A stretch of DNA of 64,000 nt from an uncultured Peptoniphilaceae bacterium (GTDB lineage: Bacteria > Bacillota > Clostridia > Tissierellales > Peptoniphilaceae): contig CALTTP010000005.1 of assembly GCA_943912255.1 (NCBI GenBank), forward strand, positions 1-64,000. Reading direction: 5' to 3'. Under the pieces are notes generated by a model. That model was not told where the DNA came from, did no database searches, and saw nothing but the letters and a program-made list of their open reading frames with translations. Below, one piece after another: positions 35,281 to 44,125 of this stretch. The translations under genes and the position numbers were made by a program. Position 1 is the first letter of the stretch; each line of letters starts with the position of its first letter.

Positions 35281-35320
35281 TACCCTCTAAATCATAAATT
35301 GATTTAGGGGGTATTTATTT
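35281..35320 (+). terminator. Intrinsic terminator
   Basis: TACCCTCTAAATCA (35281-35294) pairs over fourteen bases (one G-T) with TGATTTAGGGGGTA (35300-35313), followed by a T-rich stretch. Confidence 0.8.
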
Positions 35321-35363
35321 TGGGAGGATGTAAGAAGGTTAATCTAGTATATAATTAAAATCA

Positions 35364-35408
35364 TTGACTCATATAAAATCACTTGTTATAATTTAAGTAA
35401 CATGTTAC
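35364..35408 (+). promoter_or_regulatory. Promoter with palindromic operator for the MarR operon
   Basis: TTGACT (35364-35369), 17-base spacer, TATAAT (35387-35392). The perfect palindrome GTAACATGTTAC (35397-35408) covers the expected start of transcription, a typical place for MarR self-repression. Confidence 0.7.
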
Positions 35409-35430
35409 CTATTGTGTTTTAGGAGGAAAT

Positions 35431-35910
35431 ATGGAAAGAAAGATTTTAACAGAAAATCTATCTAAGGACAGGCGTTCTAAGGAGAAGATGATCTTTAGCA
35501 ATATCTTCGTCTACTCAAATATGCTTCAGAAGATTTTTAACAGAGAGATCCCAATACTTACTTTAAAACAGTTTATGTTAGTGGCTTTAATTCGGCAAAT
35601 TAATAAGCCCCTAACCTATACTTGTGCAGGTAAGATTTTGGGATCTTCTAGACAAAATATCAGAAGAATCGCTGAGTCCTTAGAAAAAGAGGGTTTCTTG
35701 ACTATTGAACCGATGAAAGAAGATAAGAGAGCACAAAATGTTTTTATTACACCTAGGGCAGAGAGATATTTCATTGAGGAATTTAAGGATTATGAAAGAG
35801 ATCTTAAATATCTTTTTGAAGTATTTGACGATGAAGAGCTAGGGCAATTTTTTAATTTAATGAATAAATTGTCCTTGGGAATCGAAAGTCTTGACAGGAG
35901 GGGGCATTGA
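35431..35910 (+). CDS. MarR family transcriptional regulator
   Basis: 159 residues with a winged helix-turn-helix: LTLKQFMLVALIRQINKPLTYTCAGKILGSSRQNIRRIAESLEKEGFL split over helices 2-4, and the wing KEDKRAQNVFITP. The N-terminal helix and C-terminal helices (DEELGQFFNLMNKLSLG) would form the dimer. A palindrome in its own promoter suggests autoregulation. The ligand is unknown. The 3' end overlaps the FMN-binding gene by four bases (TTGA), so it likely controls the redox genes that follow. Confidence 0.88.
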   Translation: MERKILTENLSKDRRSKEKMIFSNIFVYSNMLQKIFNREIPILTLKQFMLVALIRQINKPLTYTCAGKILGSSRQNIRRIAESLEKEGFLTIEPMKEDKRAQNVFITPRAERYFIEEFKDYERDLKYLFEVFDDEELGQFFNLMNKLSLGIESLDRRGH

Positions 35911-36296
35911 AAAAAGGAATAAAAATTTTAGTAAGTTTCATCCTTTTTGTTTTTATAGTAGGGGTTGGTGGCTATGCTATTCTTGATAACCTGGCAAAGA
36001 GAAATTCAAATATACCCATAAACAATCCAGATTTAACCAAGGTGAGTTCTGGGGAATATGAAGGGGAGTATAGTATTTCTCCAGTATCTGTAAAAGTGAA
36101 AGTTATTGTAGGCGAGGAAAAGTATAAGAAGATAGATATTTTAAAACATGAAAATGGTCTTGGTAAGCCTGGCGAAGAAGTTGTGGATAAAGTTTTAGAA
36201 CATCAGTCTTTAGATGTAGATACTATTTCTGGGGCAACGGTGAGCAGTAAGTGTATATTAAAGGCTATAGAAAATTCATTAATAGGAGATAAATAG
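35907..36296 (+). CDS. Membrane-anchored FMN-binding domain protein
   Basis: 129 residues from TTG 35907, supported by CAGGAGGGGG directly upstream. A single N-terminal membrane helix (ILVSFILFVFIVGVGGYAIL) presents an FMN-binding domain outside the cell. The motif SGATVSS near residue 112 (VDTISGATVSSKCILKAI) fits the Dxx[ST]GAT[ST] flavinylation site where ApbE links FMN to threonine through phosphate. An ApbE gene lies 12 kb away (48355). Such proteins act in extracytoplasmic electron transfer. It is coupled to the MarR gene and to the flavodoxin gene that begins right after its stop. Confidence 0.85.
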   Translation: MKKGIKILVSFILFVFIVGVGGYAILDNLAKRNSNIPINNPDLTKVSSGEYEGEYSISPVSVKVKVIVGEEKYKKIDILKHENGLGKPGEEVVDKVLEHQSLDVDTISGATVSSKCILKAIENSLIGDK

Positions 36297-36827
36297 ATGA
36301 AGAAAACTATATTGGTGTATAAATCTAAGTACGGAGCCTCAGAAAAGTATGCAAATATTTTAAGTAGAAAATTGGGCTGTGACTCTTTTGATTTAAAGAA
36401 AATTAAAAAAGTGGATTTGAGTAAATACGACAATATTGTACTATTTGGAGGGCTCTATGCAGGAGGAATATTGGGCAGGGAATTTATCGAGGACAATATC
36501 CATAATTTATATAATAAAAAGGTGGCGATTTTTGCAGTAGGAGCCTCTCCCTACAGCGAAGAGGTAATAGAAGAAGTAAGAAGAAATGGAGCAAATTCCA
36601 AACTTAAAGATCTTCCCATATTTTATGGAAGAGGAGGTTGGGACTTTGATAAGATGAGCTTTACAGATAAGATGCTTATCAGAGCCTTAAGGTTTGCCCT
36701 TTCAAGAAAGCAGGACAAATTGGAAAATGACCCTTGGGCTAAGGATTTTATAGAAAACAATGAAGGGGTCCATGACTGGGTGGAGGAAAAGTATTTGGAA
36801 CCTTTGATTGAGTTTCTTGGGGAATAA
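36297..36827 (+). CDS. Flavodoxin domain protein
   Basis: 176 residues. The flavodoxin phosphate loop is modified to VYKSKYGASEKYANIL near the N-terminus; FGGLYAGGILGREF and FAVGASPYSEEV match the flavin-binding loops of HemG-like/flavodoxin_5 proteins. The C-terminal part (WDFDKMSFTDKMLIRALRFALSRK) is typical of that subfamily. Cytosolic and FMN-binding, it could carry electrons to the membrane partner encoded just upstream. The start directly follows the previous stop codon. Confidence 0.82.
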   Translation: MKKTILVYKSKYGASEKYANILSRKLGCDSFDLKKIKKVDLSKYDNIVLFGGLYAGGILGREFIEDNIHNLYNKKVAIFAVGASPYSEEVIEEVRRNGANSKLKDLPIFYGRGGWDFDKMSFTDKMLIRALRFALSRKQDKLENDPWAKDFIENNEGVHDWVEEKYLEPLIEFLGE

Positions 36828-36838
36828 ACTTATACAGA

Positions 36839-36867
36839 TTGACAAAATCTTCCTTAAATAATAACCT
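36839..36867 (+). promoter_or_regulatory. Promoter for the nucleoside hydrolase gene
   Basis: TTGACA (36839-36844), 17-base spacer, TAACCT (36862-36867), 30 bases before ATG 36897. Confidence 0.5.
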
Positions 36868-36896
36868 AAAACTATTAGTTAATATATGGAGGAGTT

Positions 36897-37814
36897 ATGA
36901 AAAGACCAATAATCATAGATACGGATCCAGGCATTGACGATGCTATTGCTATTGCTCTAGGGGCATTTTCCAAGGAACTGGATATTAGACTGATTACTAC
37001 TGTAAATGGAAATGTAACAATTGATAAGGTTACAAAGAATGTTTTGAAACTTTTGACTTTTTTAAAAAGGGATATTCCTGTAGCGAAAGGGGCCAGTAAG
37101 CCTCTTCTAGCTGATTTATTTGATGCGAGGGAAGTTCATGGAGATTCAGGAATGGAAGGGTTTAACTTTCCAAAAGAAAATATGGATTTGCTTTTGAAGG
37201 AATCTGCTATTAATGCAATGCATGAAACCATAATGAATTCTAAAGAAAAAATTACCCTTGTTCCCATTGGACCTTTGACCAATATTGCAATACTTATTAG
37301 AACTTATCCTGAAGTCTTGGAAAAGATTGATGAGATTGTTATGATGGGTGGAGCTATGGCCAGGGGAAATGCTGGTATATATTCTGAATTCAATATAAAA
37401 TGTGACCCGGAAGCTGCGAAAATTGTAATGGAGTCGAGCGTTCCCATAATAATGTGCACCTTGGATGTGGGGCTTAAAGTGCCGATTTTCAAAGATGAGA
37501 TTGAAAGAATAAGGGATACCAATGATGTAGGGAAGATGTTCTACGGTCTTTTTAATAGGTATAGAAGTGGTAGTTTTGACACTGGACTAAGGATGTTTGA
37601 CAGCTGTGCCATGGCTTATTTATTAGAATCAGATATTTTTACTATAAAGGATGCCTGTGTAAAAGTTGAAACCAAGGGAGAGTTTACCTATGGAGCTACT
37701 TGTATGGACTTTAATGGGTTTTTTGGAGAAAAGCCCAATGCAAAAGCAACCTATGATATTGATATTTTTAAGTTTAAAGAGTGGTTTTTTAAATCCATAG
37801 AAAAATGTAATTAA
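36897..37814 (+). CDS. Inosine-uridine/pyrimidine nucleoside hydrolase
   Basis: 305 residues of the IunH/RihA family. The calcium- and ribose-binding DTDPGIDDAIAI is at the N-terminus, followed by LVPIGPLTNIA and MMGGAMARGNAG; the C-terminal catalytic region has DSCAMAYLL rather than the usual DxxA/H, so exact base preference is unclear. The enzyme splits ribonucleosides to ribose and base. Ribokinase and DeoC are encoded nearby, so the genes together support nucleoside use. GGAGGAG precedes the start. Confidence 0.88.
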   Translation: MKRPIIIDTDPGIDDAIAIALGAFSKELDIRLITTVNGNVTIDKVTKNVLKLLTFLKRDIPVAKGASKPLLADLFDAREVHGDSGMEGFNFPKENMDLLLKESAINAMHETIMNSKEKITLVPIGPLTNIAILIRTYPEVLEKIDEIVMMGGAMARGNAGIYSEFNIKCDPEAAKIVMESSVPIIMCTLDVGLKVPIFKDEIERIRDTNDVGKMFYGLFNRYRSGSFDTGLRMFDSCAMAYLLESDIFTIKDACVKVETKGEFTYGATCMDFNGFFGEKPNAKATYDIDIFKFKEWFFKSIEKCN

Positions 37815-37837
37815 AGGAGCTTTTTTCAAGCTCCTTT
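37813..37837. terminator. Bidirectional terminator between convergent genes
   Basis: AAAGGAGCTT (37813-37822) pairs with AAGCTCCTTT (37828-37837), flanked by A and T runs; it serves the hydrolase gene and the minus-strand amidohydrolase gene. Confidence 0.8.
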
Positions 37838-37850
37838 AAATTTAAATATC

Positions 37851-39017
37851 CTAATTCTTTTCCACAACTAATTGCCCGTCAATAAAGACGTATTTTATCT
37901 CAGTTTCAAGGGAAAGTGGATTACCGTTGTTTATTACTAAGTCGGCGTCCTTTCCTACTTCAATGGAACCAACTCTGTCCTCAATGCCAAGATGTCTTGC
38001 AGGGTTTATGGTAATGGCCTTTAGGGCTTCATATTCATCCATACCAGATTTAACTGCCAGTCCTGCACATAGAGGAAGATATTCCTGTGGAATTACTGGA
38101 GCATCAGTAATAATTGACACATTACAGCCTGCCTTGGATAAAACGCCAGGAGTATCAAAGGATACATATTGCATTTCAAATTTTACAGGATGGCTTAAAG
38201 ATGGTCCTACGGCTAGGGGAACATTTTCTTCCACCAATTCTTCTACAATTAGATGACCTTCCGTAACATGCTCCAAGGTTATTCTAAGGTCAAATTCCCT
38301 AGCTATCCTTAGGGCTGTAAAGATGTCATTGGCCTGGTGGGCATGGGCCTTAAGTGGAATTTCTCTTTTTAGAACTGGAATTAGTGCTTCGCATTTTGAG
38401 TCGTATTTTGGTTTTTTGCTTGGATCATCTTTAGCTAGTTCCAATTTCTCCATATATTCTTTTGTTTTGTTTAGCATCTCCCTGAAGTTTGCCGCAGTGG
38501 ACATTCTAGTGCTAATACCCTTTTCTCGGTAGACCCTTTTAGGGTTTTCGCCAAAGGCACATTTCATGGCTACAGGATCTTTTAAAATCATTTTATCGAT
38601 TCTCTTTCCATGGGTTTTAATTGCCACAAAGGTGCCCCCTATGATATTGGCAGAACCAGGACCAGTTCCCACACAGGTAATGCCTCCTTCTAGAGCTTTT
38701 CTAAAAGATGGGTCCATGGGATTAAGTCCGTCTAGTCCTCTAAGTTCTGGAGTTAAGAATTTATTCAATTCATTGTAGTCCTGTCCTTCATAACCAATTC
38801 CAGATCCGTCAAGACCAAGATGGCTATGGGCATCGATAAATCCAGGGTAGATAGATAAGCCCTTGGCGTCTATAACTTGGCCATTAAAATCTTCCCTAAA
38901 ATCTTCTGGGATTATCTTGTGGATTTTAGAATCCTTTAGGATAATGGAACCTAGATATCCCTCTTTGTTGTCAGTGTCATTCATAGAGTGAATAATTACA
39001 TTTTTTATAAGTATCAT
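37851..39017 (-). CDS. Amidohydrolase (imidazolonepropionase-like)
   Basis: 388 residues of the metal-dependent amidohydrolase superfamily. The first metal site is IDAHSHLG (HxH) near residue 62; further histidines are in LKAHAHQAND and LEHVTEGH, and the last metal Asp in SIITDAPVIP. C-terminal DRVGSIEVGKDADLVI is typical of the family. The substrate (a peptide-like or cyclic amide) is unknown. ATG 39017 is chosen because GGAGGG lies nine bases upstream. It is monocistronic, divergent from deoC. Confidence 0.85.
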   Translation of the reverse strand: MILIKNVIIHSMNDTDNKEGYLGSIILKDSKIHKIIPEDFREDFNGQVIDAKGLSIYPGFIDAHSHLGLDGSGIGYEGQDYNELNKFLTPELRGLDGLNPMDPSFRKALEGGITCVGTGPGSANIIGGTFVAIKTHGKRIDKMILKDPVAMKCAFGENPKRVYREKGISTRMSTAANFREMLNKTKEYMEKLELAKDDPSKKPKYDSKCEALIPVLKREIPLKAHAHQANDIFTALRIAREFDLRITLEHVTEGHLIVEELVEENVPLAVGPSLSHPVKFEMQYVSFDTPGVLSKAGCNVSIITDAPVIPQEYLPLCAGLAVKSGMDEYEALKAITINPARHLGIEDRVGSIEVGKDADLVINNGNPLSLETEIKYVFIDGQLVVEKN

Positions 39018-39134
39018 TATATCGTCCCTCCAATTCATCTGTTTAACTTAATATCTTCAGTTTATTACATTACAGTCATAAATACAAGAAGGTAGAGAGT
39101 AAAAGAGAATTGTTAAAAAGATTTGTAAAGCCTG

Positions 39135-39163
39135 TTGACACCTAAAAGATCTGATGTTATCTT
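39135..39163 (+). promoter_or_regulatory. Promoter of deoC-rbsK
   Basis: TTGACA (39135-39140), exactly 17 bases, TATCTT (39158-39163). The leader of about 90 bases before deoC shows no clear RNA structure. Confidence 0.6.
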
Positions 39164-39257
39164 GATAAAGAAAGATATGTTTTGCTTTGATAAATATAAG
39201 AATTGCGGAAATTTAGTTGAAAAAATCACATTGATTTAAAATGAAAGGGAGTACAAA

Positions 39258-39896
39258 ATGAACTTAAGTAAATTGATAGACCATACTATATTAAAAGCCG
39301 ATGCTAAAGTTGAGGATGTAATTAGATACTGTAATGAAGCTAAGGAACACGGATTTATGTCTGTATGTGTAAACAGTGGCCACGTAGTGGAAGTGTGTAG
39401 GCAACTGGAAAATTCTGATGTAAAAGTTTGTTCTGTTATAGGTTTTCCTTTGGGGGCCATGGCAACGGAAGTAAAAGCTTTTGAAACTTCATATTGTGTT
39501 GATAACGGTGCAGATGAAATCGACATGGTGATAAATATAGGGGCTTTGAAGGATAAAAACTATGACCTTGTTCAAAGGGATATTGAAGAAGTGGTTAAGG
39601 CAGCTAAGGGAAAAGTGGTTAAAGTGATAATAGAAACCTGCCTATTAACTGATGAAGAGAAGGTTAAAGCCTGTGAGTTAGCTATGGCTGCAAAGGCTGA
39701 TTTTGTGAAGACCTCTACAGGATTTTCAACAAGTGGAGCAACTGTGGAAGATGTAAAACTTATGAAGTCCGTTGTTTCTGATAAACTTCAAGTGAAGGCT
39801 TCCGGTGGTGTTAGAACAAGGGAAGATGCTTTAAAGATAATAGATGCCGGTGCCGACAGAATTGGCGCCAGCAATGGAATAAATATAGTAAAGTAG
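39258..39896 (+). CDS. deoC: Deoxyribose-phosphate aldolase
   Basis: 212 residues. It cleaves 2-deoxyribose 5-phosphate to acetaldehyde and glyceraldehyde 3-phosphate. Family markers are LIDHTILKADA at the N-terminus, VIGFPLGA, the active-site lysine in DFVKTSTGFSTSGAT, and VKASGGVRTREDAL with the second lysine. GAAAGGGAG precedes the start. It shares an operon with the ribokinase nine bases downstream. Confidence 0.95.
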   Translation: MNLSKLIDHTILKADAKVEDVIRYCNEAKEHGFMSVCVNSGHVVEVCRQLENSDVKVCSVIGFPLGAMATEVKAFETSYCVDNGADEIDMVINIGALKDKNYDLVQRDIEEVVKAAKGKVVKVIIETCLLTDEEKVKACELAMAAKADFVKTSTGFSTSGATVEDVKLMKSVVSDKLQVKASGGVRTREDALKIIDAGADRIGASNGINIVK

Positions 39897-39905
39897 GTTA
39901 AAGAC

Positions 39906-40832
39906 ATGACAAAAAGTGCAATGGTTTTTGGTAGTTTTGTTGTGGACTTAATGTCTAGAACTCCCCATTTGCCCAAACCTGGAGAAACTGTAAAGGGCTT
40001 GGATTTTACCATGGGACCAGGGGGAAAGGGATTTAATCAATGCGTAGCTTGCCATAAGGCAGGAGCAAAAGTTCAAATGATGACAAAGCTTGGACAAGAT
40101 AGTTTTTCAAGGGTTTGTCTTGATACCATGGAAGAACTGGGAATGGATAAAAAGCTAATAATCTCAACGGATAAATACAGTACAGGAACGGCCATTATTA
40201 TGGTAGATGAAAATACTGCAGAAAATCAAATTGTAGTGGTACCAAGTGCTTGTACAAAAATTTCTGATGAAGAAGTGGAGAGTATAAGGGATACATTAAA
40301 AAATTGTGATTATGTGCTGACCCAGTTAGAGACGAATCTGTCCGCAGTGGAAAAACTTGTTGAAATATCAAAAGATACGGGAACCAAAGTCATACTGAAT
40401 ACTGCCCCAATACAAAAATTCAAGGAAGAAATGTTAAGGGATATCTATATGGTAACTCCCAATGAAATTGAAGCAGAAATCCTTACAGGGGTTAAAGTAG
40501 AGGACTTAGAGTCTGCTAATAAAGCATCAAAATGGTTTATAGATAGAGGAGTAAAGAAAGTCATTATCACCTTGGGGAAAAGGGGAGTTTTTGTCTTTGA
40601 TGGTGAAAAATCTAAAATCCTACCAGCCTATAAAGTTGAGGCCATAGATACGACGGGAGCAGGAGATGCTTTTAATGGAGGACTATTGGCGGCTTTAACT
40701 GAAGGGAAAGACCTTTGGGAAGCCTGTGAATTTGGAAATGCTGTGGGAGCTCTTTCCGTACAAAAGCTAGGAACCACACCATCCATGCCAACTAAAGAGG
40801 AAGTCTTACAATTTATGGAAGAAAATCAATAG
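39906..40832 (+). CDS. rbsK: Ribokinase
   Basis: 308 residues of the PfkB family. The N-terminal sugar site is GSFVVDLMSRTPHLPKPGETVKG with the GPGGKGFNQCVA diglycine box, and the C-terminal catalytic signature is DTTGAGDAFNGGLLAALTEG. It phosphorylates ribose freed by the nucleoside hydrolase (or deoxyribose, given the deoC pairing). No ribose transporter is adjacent. Confidence 0.92.
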   Translation: MTKSAMVFGSFVVDLMSRTPHLPKPGETVKGLDFTMGPGGKGFNQCVACHKAGAKVQMMTKLGQDSFSRVCLDTMEELGMDKKLIISTDKYSTGTAIIMVDENTAENQIVVVPSACTKISDEEVESIRDTLKNCDYVLTQLETNLSAVEKLVEISKDTGTKVILNTAPIQKFKEEMLRDIYMVTPNEIEAEILTGVKVEDLESANKASKWFIDRGVKKVIITLGKRGVFVFDGEKSKILPAYKVEAIDTTGAGDAFNGGLLAALTEGKDLWEACEFGNAVGALSVQKLGTTPSMPTKEEVLQFMEENQ

Positions 40833-40902
40833 ACCCTACTGTAATATTTATTTATGGTTCAACTGTAAGTAATTTTCTTGTGGATTTAATAGATTAAAAA
40901 AA

Positions 40903-40936
40903 AAGATGCATGTTAGACAAATAAAACATGCATCTT
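40903..40936. terminator. Bidirectional terminator
   Basis: AAGATGCATGTT (40903-40914) pairs perfectly with AACATGCATCTT (40925-40936), with an A-run before and T-rich sequence after; between rbsK and the minus-strand iadA. Confidence 0.8.
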
Positions 40937-40985
40937 CTTAATTTTATAAAGAAGTATTTGCCTCTAGATTTTATGAAAGTTTTGT

Positions 40986-42119
40986 CTATTCATAAAGGCC
41001 TTTAACTAGAAATTTGCCATTTTTCATCATCCACTTACCCATGGACATTACAGAGTTTATACTCAGGTCTTCGTTTAAAACTAAGAGGTTGGAAAGATAT
41101 CCTTCCTTTAAATATCCTACTTCTCTATGAAGCTTCAAACATTTTGCTACTGTGGAAGTAAAGGGCTCTAGAACTTCTTCTAGGGGCTCTCCTGACTGAA
41201 CGATCTCTTTAATAGTTGCAATTGAAGTGTCAACAGGACTATAGCCTATAGCTGTAAGATTTCCCTCTTCATCATATTTTGACCAGGAACCATATCCATC
41301 GGAGCTAAAGGTGAGTTTATCTAAAATCCTATCTTCCTTAGCTAACTTATAAACTTCTACATCGGTTATATCAGAGGACATTTTACAAGTGGCATCAATA
41401 TATCCTCCCTCTTCTGCAAAGGATAAAGCATCTAAATAGGTATTTCTGTCTCTATTTACATGGGTGGGCCTAAAAGTTGAAATAGGAAGATTTGAAAAAT
41501 CTAAAGCCTCTCTTATTTGATCTAACAGGAACTTACCACCGCCTAAATGAACTGTAACATGGCCAGACTTTCCTGAAATCATTCCAGCAACCCTAGCACA
41601 TGTTCCCAGTCTTGCCAATTCCCTATAGTCTAATGCAGAATCTCTATGGTCATTTGATGCGATTTTTAAGCCGATTACACTATCTAAAAATACGATATCC
41701 TTTTTTATATCTCCTGTAATAGTAGGACTTGGATATGCATAGGAGCCAGTTAAAGCATAGGTTTTAATGCCCTCATGGGTAAGAGCAATGGCTTTTGATA
41801 CTAGATTTTCTACAGATCTAGTTACAGAATCCGTACCCAATAGACCAACTGCCGTAGTGATTCCAGCTTGAACCAGCTTTGAAAGTTGTAGTTCAGGGAC
41901 CTTTGTTTCAAAGCCTCCTTCTCCACCTCCACCAGTAATATGGATATGTTGGTCGATTATACCAGGAACCACAGCTTTTCCCTTTGCATCATAGACTTCA
42001 CTAAATTCTATATTGGGAACTTCATCCACTATACTAGCTATTTTATCAAAACTTATTATTATATTTTTTCTACCTAAATCCTTGGGGCTGTAGATATGAG
42101 CATTTTTAATTAAAATCAT
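40986..42119 (-). CDS. iadA: Isoaspartyl dipeptidase
   Basis: 377 residues. IadA hydrolyses beta-aspartyl dipeptides derived from damaged or digested proteins. Signatures are VVPGIIDQHIHITGGGGEGGFETKVPE (given in part: IDQHIHITGGGGEGG), AGITTAVGLLGTDSVTRSVE, the HVNRDR segment and FSSDGYGSW with the catalytic Asp. It overlaps the upstream nhaC-type transporter gene by four bases (ATGA), so the transporter may import its substrate or balance ions. Confidence 0.92.
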   Translation of the reverse strand: MILIKNAHIYSPKDLGRKNIIISFDKIASIVDEVPNIEFSEVYDAKGKAVVPGIIDQHIHITGGGGEGGFETKVPELQLSKLVQAGITTAVGLLGTDSVTRSVENLVSKAIALTHEGIKTYALTGSYAYPSPTITGDIKKDIVFLDSVIGLKIASNDHRDSALDYRELARLGTCARVAGMISGKSGHVTVHLGGGKFLLDQIREALDFSNLPISTFRPTHVNRDRNTYLDALSFAEEGGYIDATCKMSSDITDVEVYKLAKEDRILDKLTFSSDGYGSWSKYDEEGNLTAIGYSPVDTSIATIKEIVQSGEPLEEVLEPFTSTVAKCLKLHREVGYLKEGYLSNLLVLNEDLSINSVMSMGKWMMKNGKFLVKGLYE

Positions 42120-43555
42120 AGGTCAATCTTCTCCTTTTCTTTATATTCCAAGATCTGTTTTGGACCAAGCTTTTCGATACCAATTCCAGTTATGGCAAGT
42201 ATCACTGCAAATATTATACCCATATAGTTTAGAATAGCCCAAGGCAAGTAGGTTAGAGTATCCACGCCAAGGGTGGAAGCCATATAGGCACCTGCTGCAG
42301 ACCAAGGAATTAAAGGAACTAGAACTGTTCCTGAATCTTCCAAAGTACGGGAAAGATTTTTAGGGTGAAGACCTCTTTCGATATATACATTTCTAAACAA
42401 ATCCCCAGGAATAAGGATTGAAAGATAGGAGTTACCTGTTACAAAAGCAACGGTAAAACATGAAGCTATTGTAGAGATAATAACACCAGAGGTGCTTTTT
42501 ACACGCTCTAAAATGGCTTCGAGAATAACATCTAACATTCCTGCAGAACTCATAATCCCTGCAAAGCCCATGGAGCAAAAGACCAATACAGTAGTTGAAG
42601 TCATGGAAATAGCTCCCCCTCGGTTTAAAAGAGTTAGTATATCAGGAATTATCTCTCCACCAAATCCTGTCATTTCCACATCAAACCCTTTAATAAGGGA
42701 AACAAAACCATCACTTAATGAAAAATTTTGTACTAAAACCCCTATAATAACTGAGAACAAGGAGTTTACAATCATAGTAGGTAAAGTAGGTATTTTAAGT
42801 AAAGATCCTGCTATCATTATGATTACAGGGATTGCCAACAATAGATTGAAATTATACATACCACTTAATTGCTCTTGTAAAATCTTTACAGATTGACTGG
42901 TTGTACCTCCAATATTAGCATTTAAACCTGCAATTAGGTATACGATTATAGCGACGATGGAAGCTGGTATGGTAGTGTATAGCATATGCCTGATATGTTC
43001 ATATAGCTCAGAGCCAGCAGCAAGAGGGGCAAGGATTGTAGTGTCAGAAAAAGGAGAAAGTTTATCTCCAAAATAGGCACCAGAAACCACAGCACCAGCT
43101 GTAATGGCAGGGTTCATATCTAGTCCTTGAGAAATTCCCATTAAAACTACACCCATTGTACCAGCAGAACCCCAAGATGTTCCCGTTACAACAGAAAGTA
43201 CACAGGTGATTAGAAAAGCTGTAACATATAGAAATCTTGGATTTACTATTTGAACACCATAGTAGATTATCATTGGTACGGTTCCAGAAAACATCCATGA
43301 CCCAATAAGTAAACCAACAGACCAAAGTATAAGTGTGGCAGGTAAAGCTCTAGATATTTTCTCTATAATACCTTTTTGCATTTCTTCCCAATTATAACCT
43401 AGTCTATAGGCCATGATTCCGGCAATTATTCCACAGATAAGTATAATTGGCTCAGCTCGAAGTTTTAAAAATCCAACTCCCAAGGTAAGCAGTACAATCA
43501 TTGTCAACAGAGGGAAAAGGGCTTGAGCTGTTGACGGTTTTCTTTTTTCTTTCAT
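42116..43555 (-). CDS. Na+/H+ antiporter NhaC family protein
   Basis: 479 residues with about twelve membrane helices. NhaC family features include TGTSWGSAGTMGVVLMGI, GAYFGDKLSPFSDTTILA (the conserved GD-SP-DT motif) and a late SAAGAYMASTLGV. Proteins of this family exchange Na+ for H+ or, in some cases, malate or lactate; co-transcription with iadA suggests involvement in amino acid or dipeptide use. The start has TGAAAGGATG upstream. Confidence 0.88.
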   Translation of the reverse strand: MKEKRKPSTAQALFPLLTMIVLLTLGVGFLKLRAEPIILICGIIAGIMAYRLGYNWEEMQKGIIEKISRALPATLILWSVGLLIGSWMFSGTVPMIIYYGVQIVNPRFLYVTAFLITCVLSVVTGTSWGSAGTMGVVLMGISQGLDMNPAITAGAVVSGAYFGDKLSPFSDTTILAPLAAGSELYEHIRHMLYTTIPASIVAIIVYLIAGLNANIGGTTSQSVKILQEQLSGMYNFNLLLAIPVIIMIAGSLLKIPTLPTMIVNSLFSVIIGVLVQNFSLSDGFVSLIKGFDVEMTGFGGEIIPDILTLLNRGGAISMTSTTVLVFCSMGFAGIMSSAGMLDVILEAILERVKSTSGVIISTIASCFTVAFVTGNSYLSILIPGDLFRNVYIERGLHPKNLSRTLEDSGTVLVPLIPWSAAGAYMASTLGVDTLTYLPWAILNYMGIIFAVILAITGIGIEKLGPKQILEYKEKEKIDL

Positions 43556-43704
43556 AAGTATTCATCCTTTCTTTTGTTATGGATATTATATTAAGTTAAA
43601 CTGTTAAAGTCAATTAAAGTATTCAAAACTTTGCCTATACATTCTATGGCTTTTTAATGATTATCTATCCAATTACATGGGTAAAATTAAAATATGGAGG
43701 GAAT

Positions 43705-44076
43705 ATGGAGAAATTTTCAAAGATTATCGACAAGATAGAAGATGAGGAAAATAGGTTAAAGTTTCAGGGACTCCTGGAACATATTATAAAAAAACATCCT
43801 GATTTAAAAGAGGAAATAAAGTGGAATCAGCCCGTGTTTACGAAGAATGGAACATTTATCATATCTGCAACACCTTACAAAAAACATTTTAGCATTGTAC
43901 CAGAAGCTGCTGCTGTAAGAAAATTTAGCGATGAGATTGAAAGGGCAGGTTATAGGGCAAAGGATATGACCATTGGCATAGACTGGACTGATGAAGTGGA
44001 CTTTGACTTAATCGACAAGATGATTGAATTTCAAATTGAGGATAAAAAGGATTATAAGAGTTTTTGGAGAAAATGA
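43705..44076 (+). CDS. DUF1801/YdhG-type iron chaperone-like protein
   Basis: 123 residues. The DUF1801 (YdhG, frataxin-like YdhG fold) pattern is present: EEIKWNQPVFTKNGTFIISATPYKKHFSIVP, given as segments IKWNQPVFTKNG and PYKKHFSIVPE, followed by GYRAKDMTIGIDW. In Bacillus subtilis a family member is described as an intracellular iron chaperone; binding residues cannot be judged here. ATG 43705 is chosen because GGAGGG lies four bases upstream; an in-frame upstream ATG at 43657 lacks one. Confidence 0.8.
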   Translation: MEKFSKIIDKIEDEENRLKFQGLLEHIIKKHPDLKEEIKWNQPVFTKNGTFIISATPYKKHFSIVPEAAAVRKFSDEIERAGYRAKDMTIGIDWTDEVDFDLIDKMIEFQIEDKKDYKSFWRK

Positions 44077-44125
44077 TTGAAAACGGTTCTATACCAATTA
44101 TTAAAGAATATAAGAGGAGGATTTT

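Noticed and set aside
39164..39257. Riboswitch in the deoC leader
   Set aside because: No stable helix or known aptamer motif could be drawn in the AT-rich leader.
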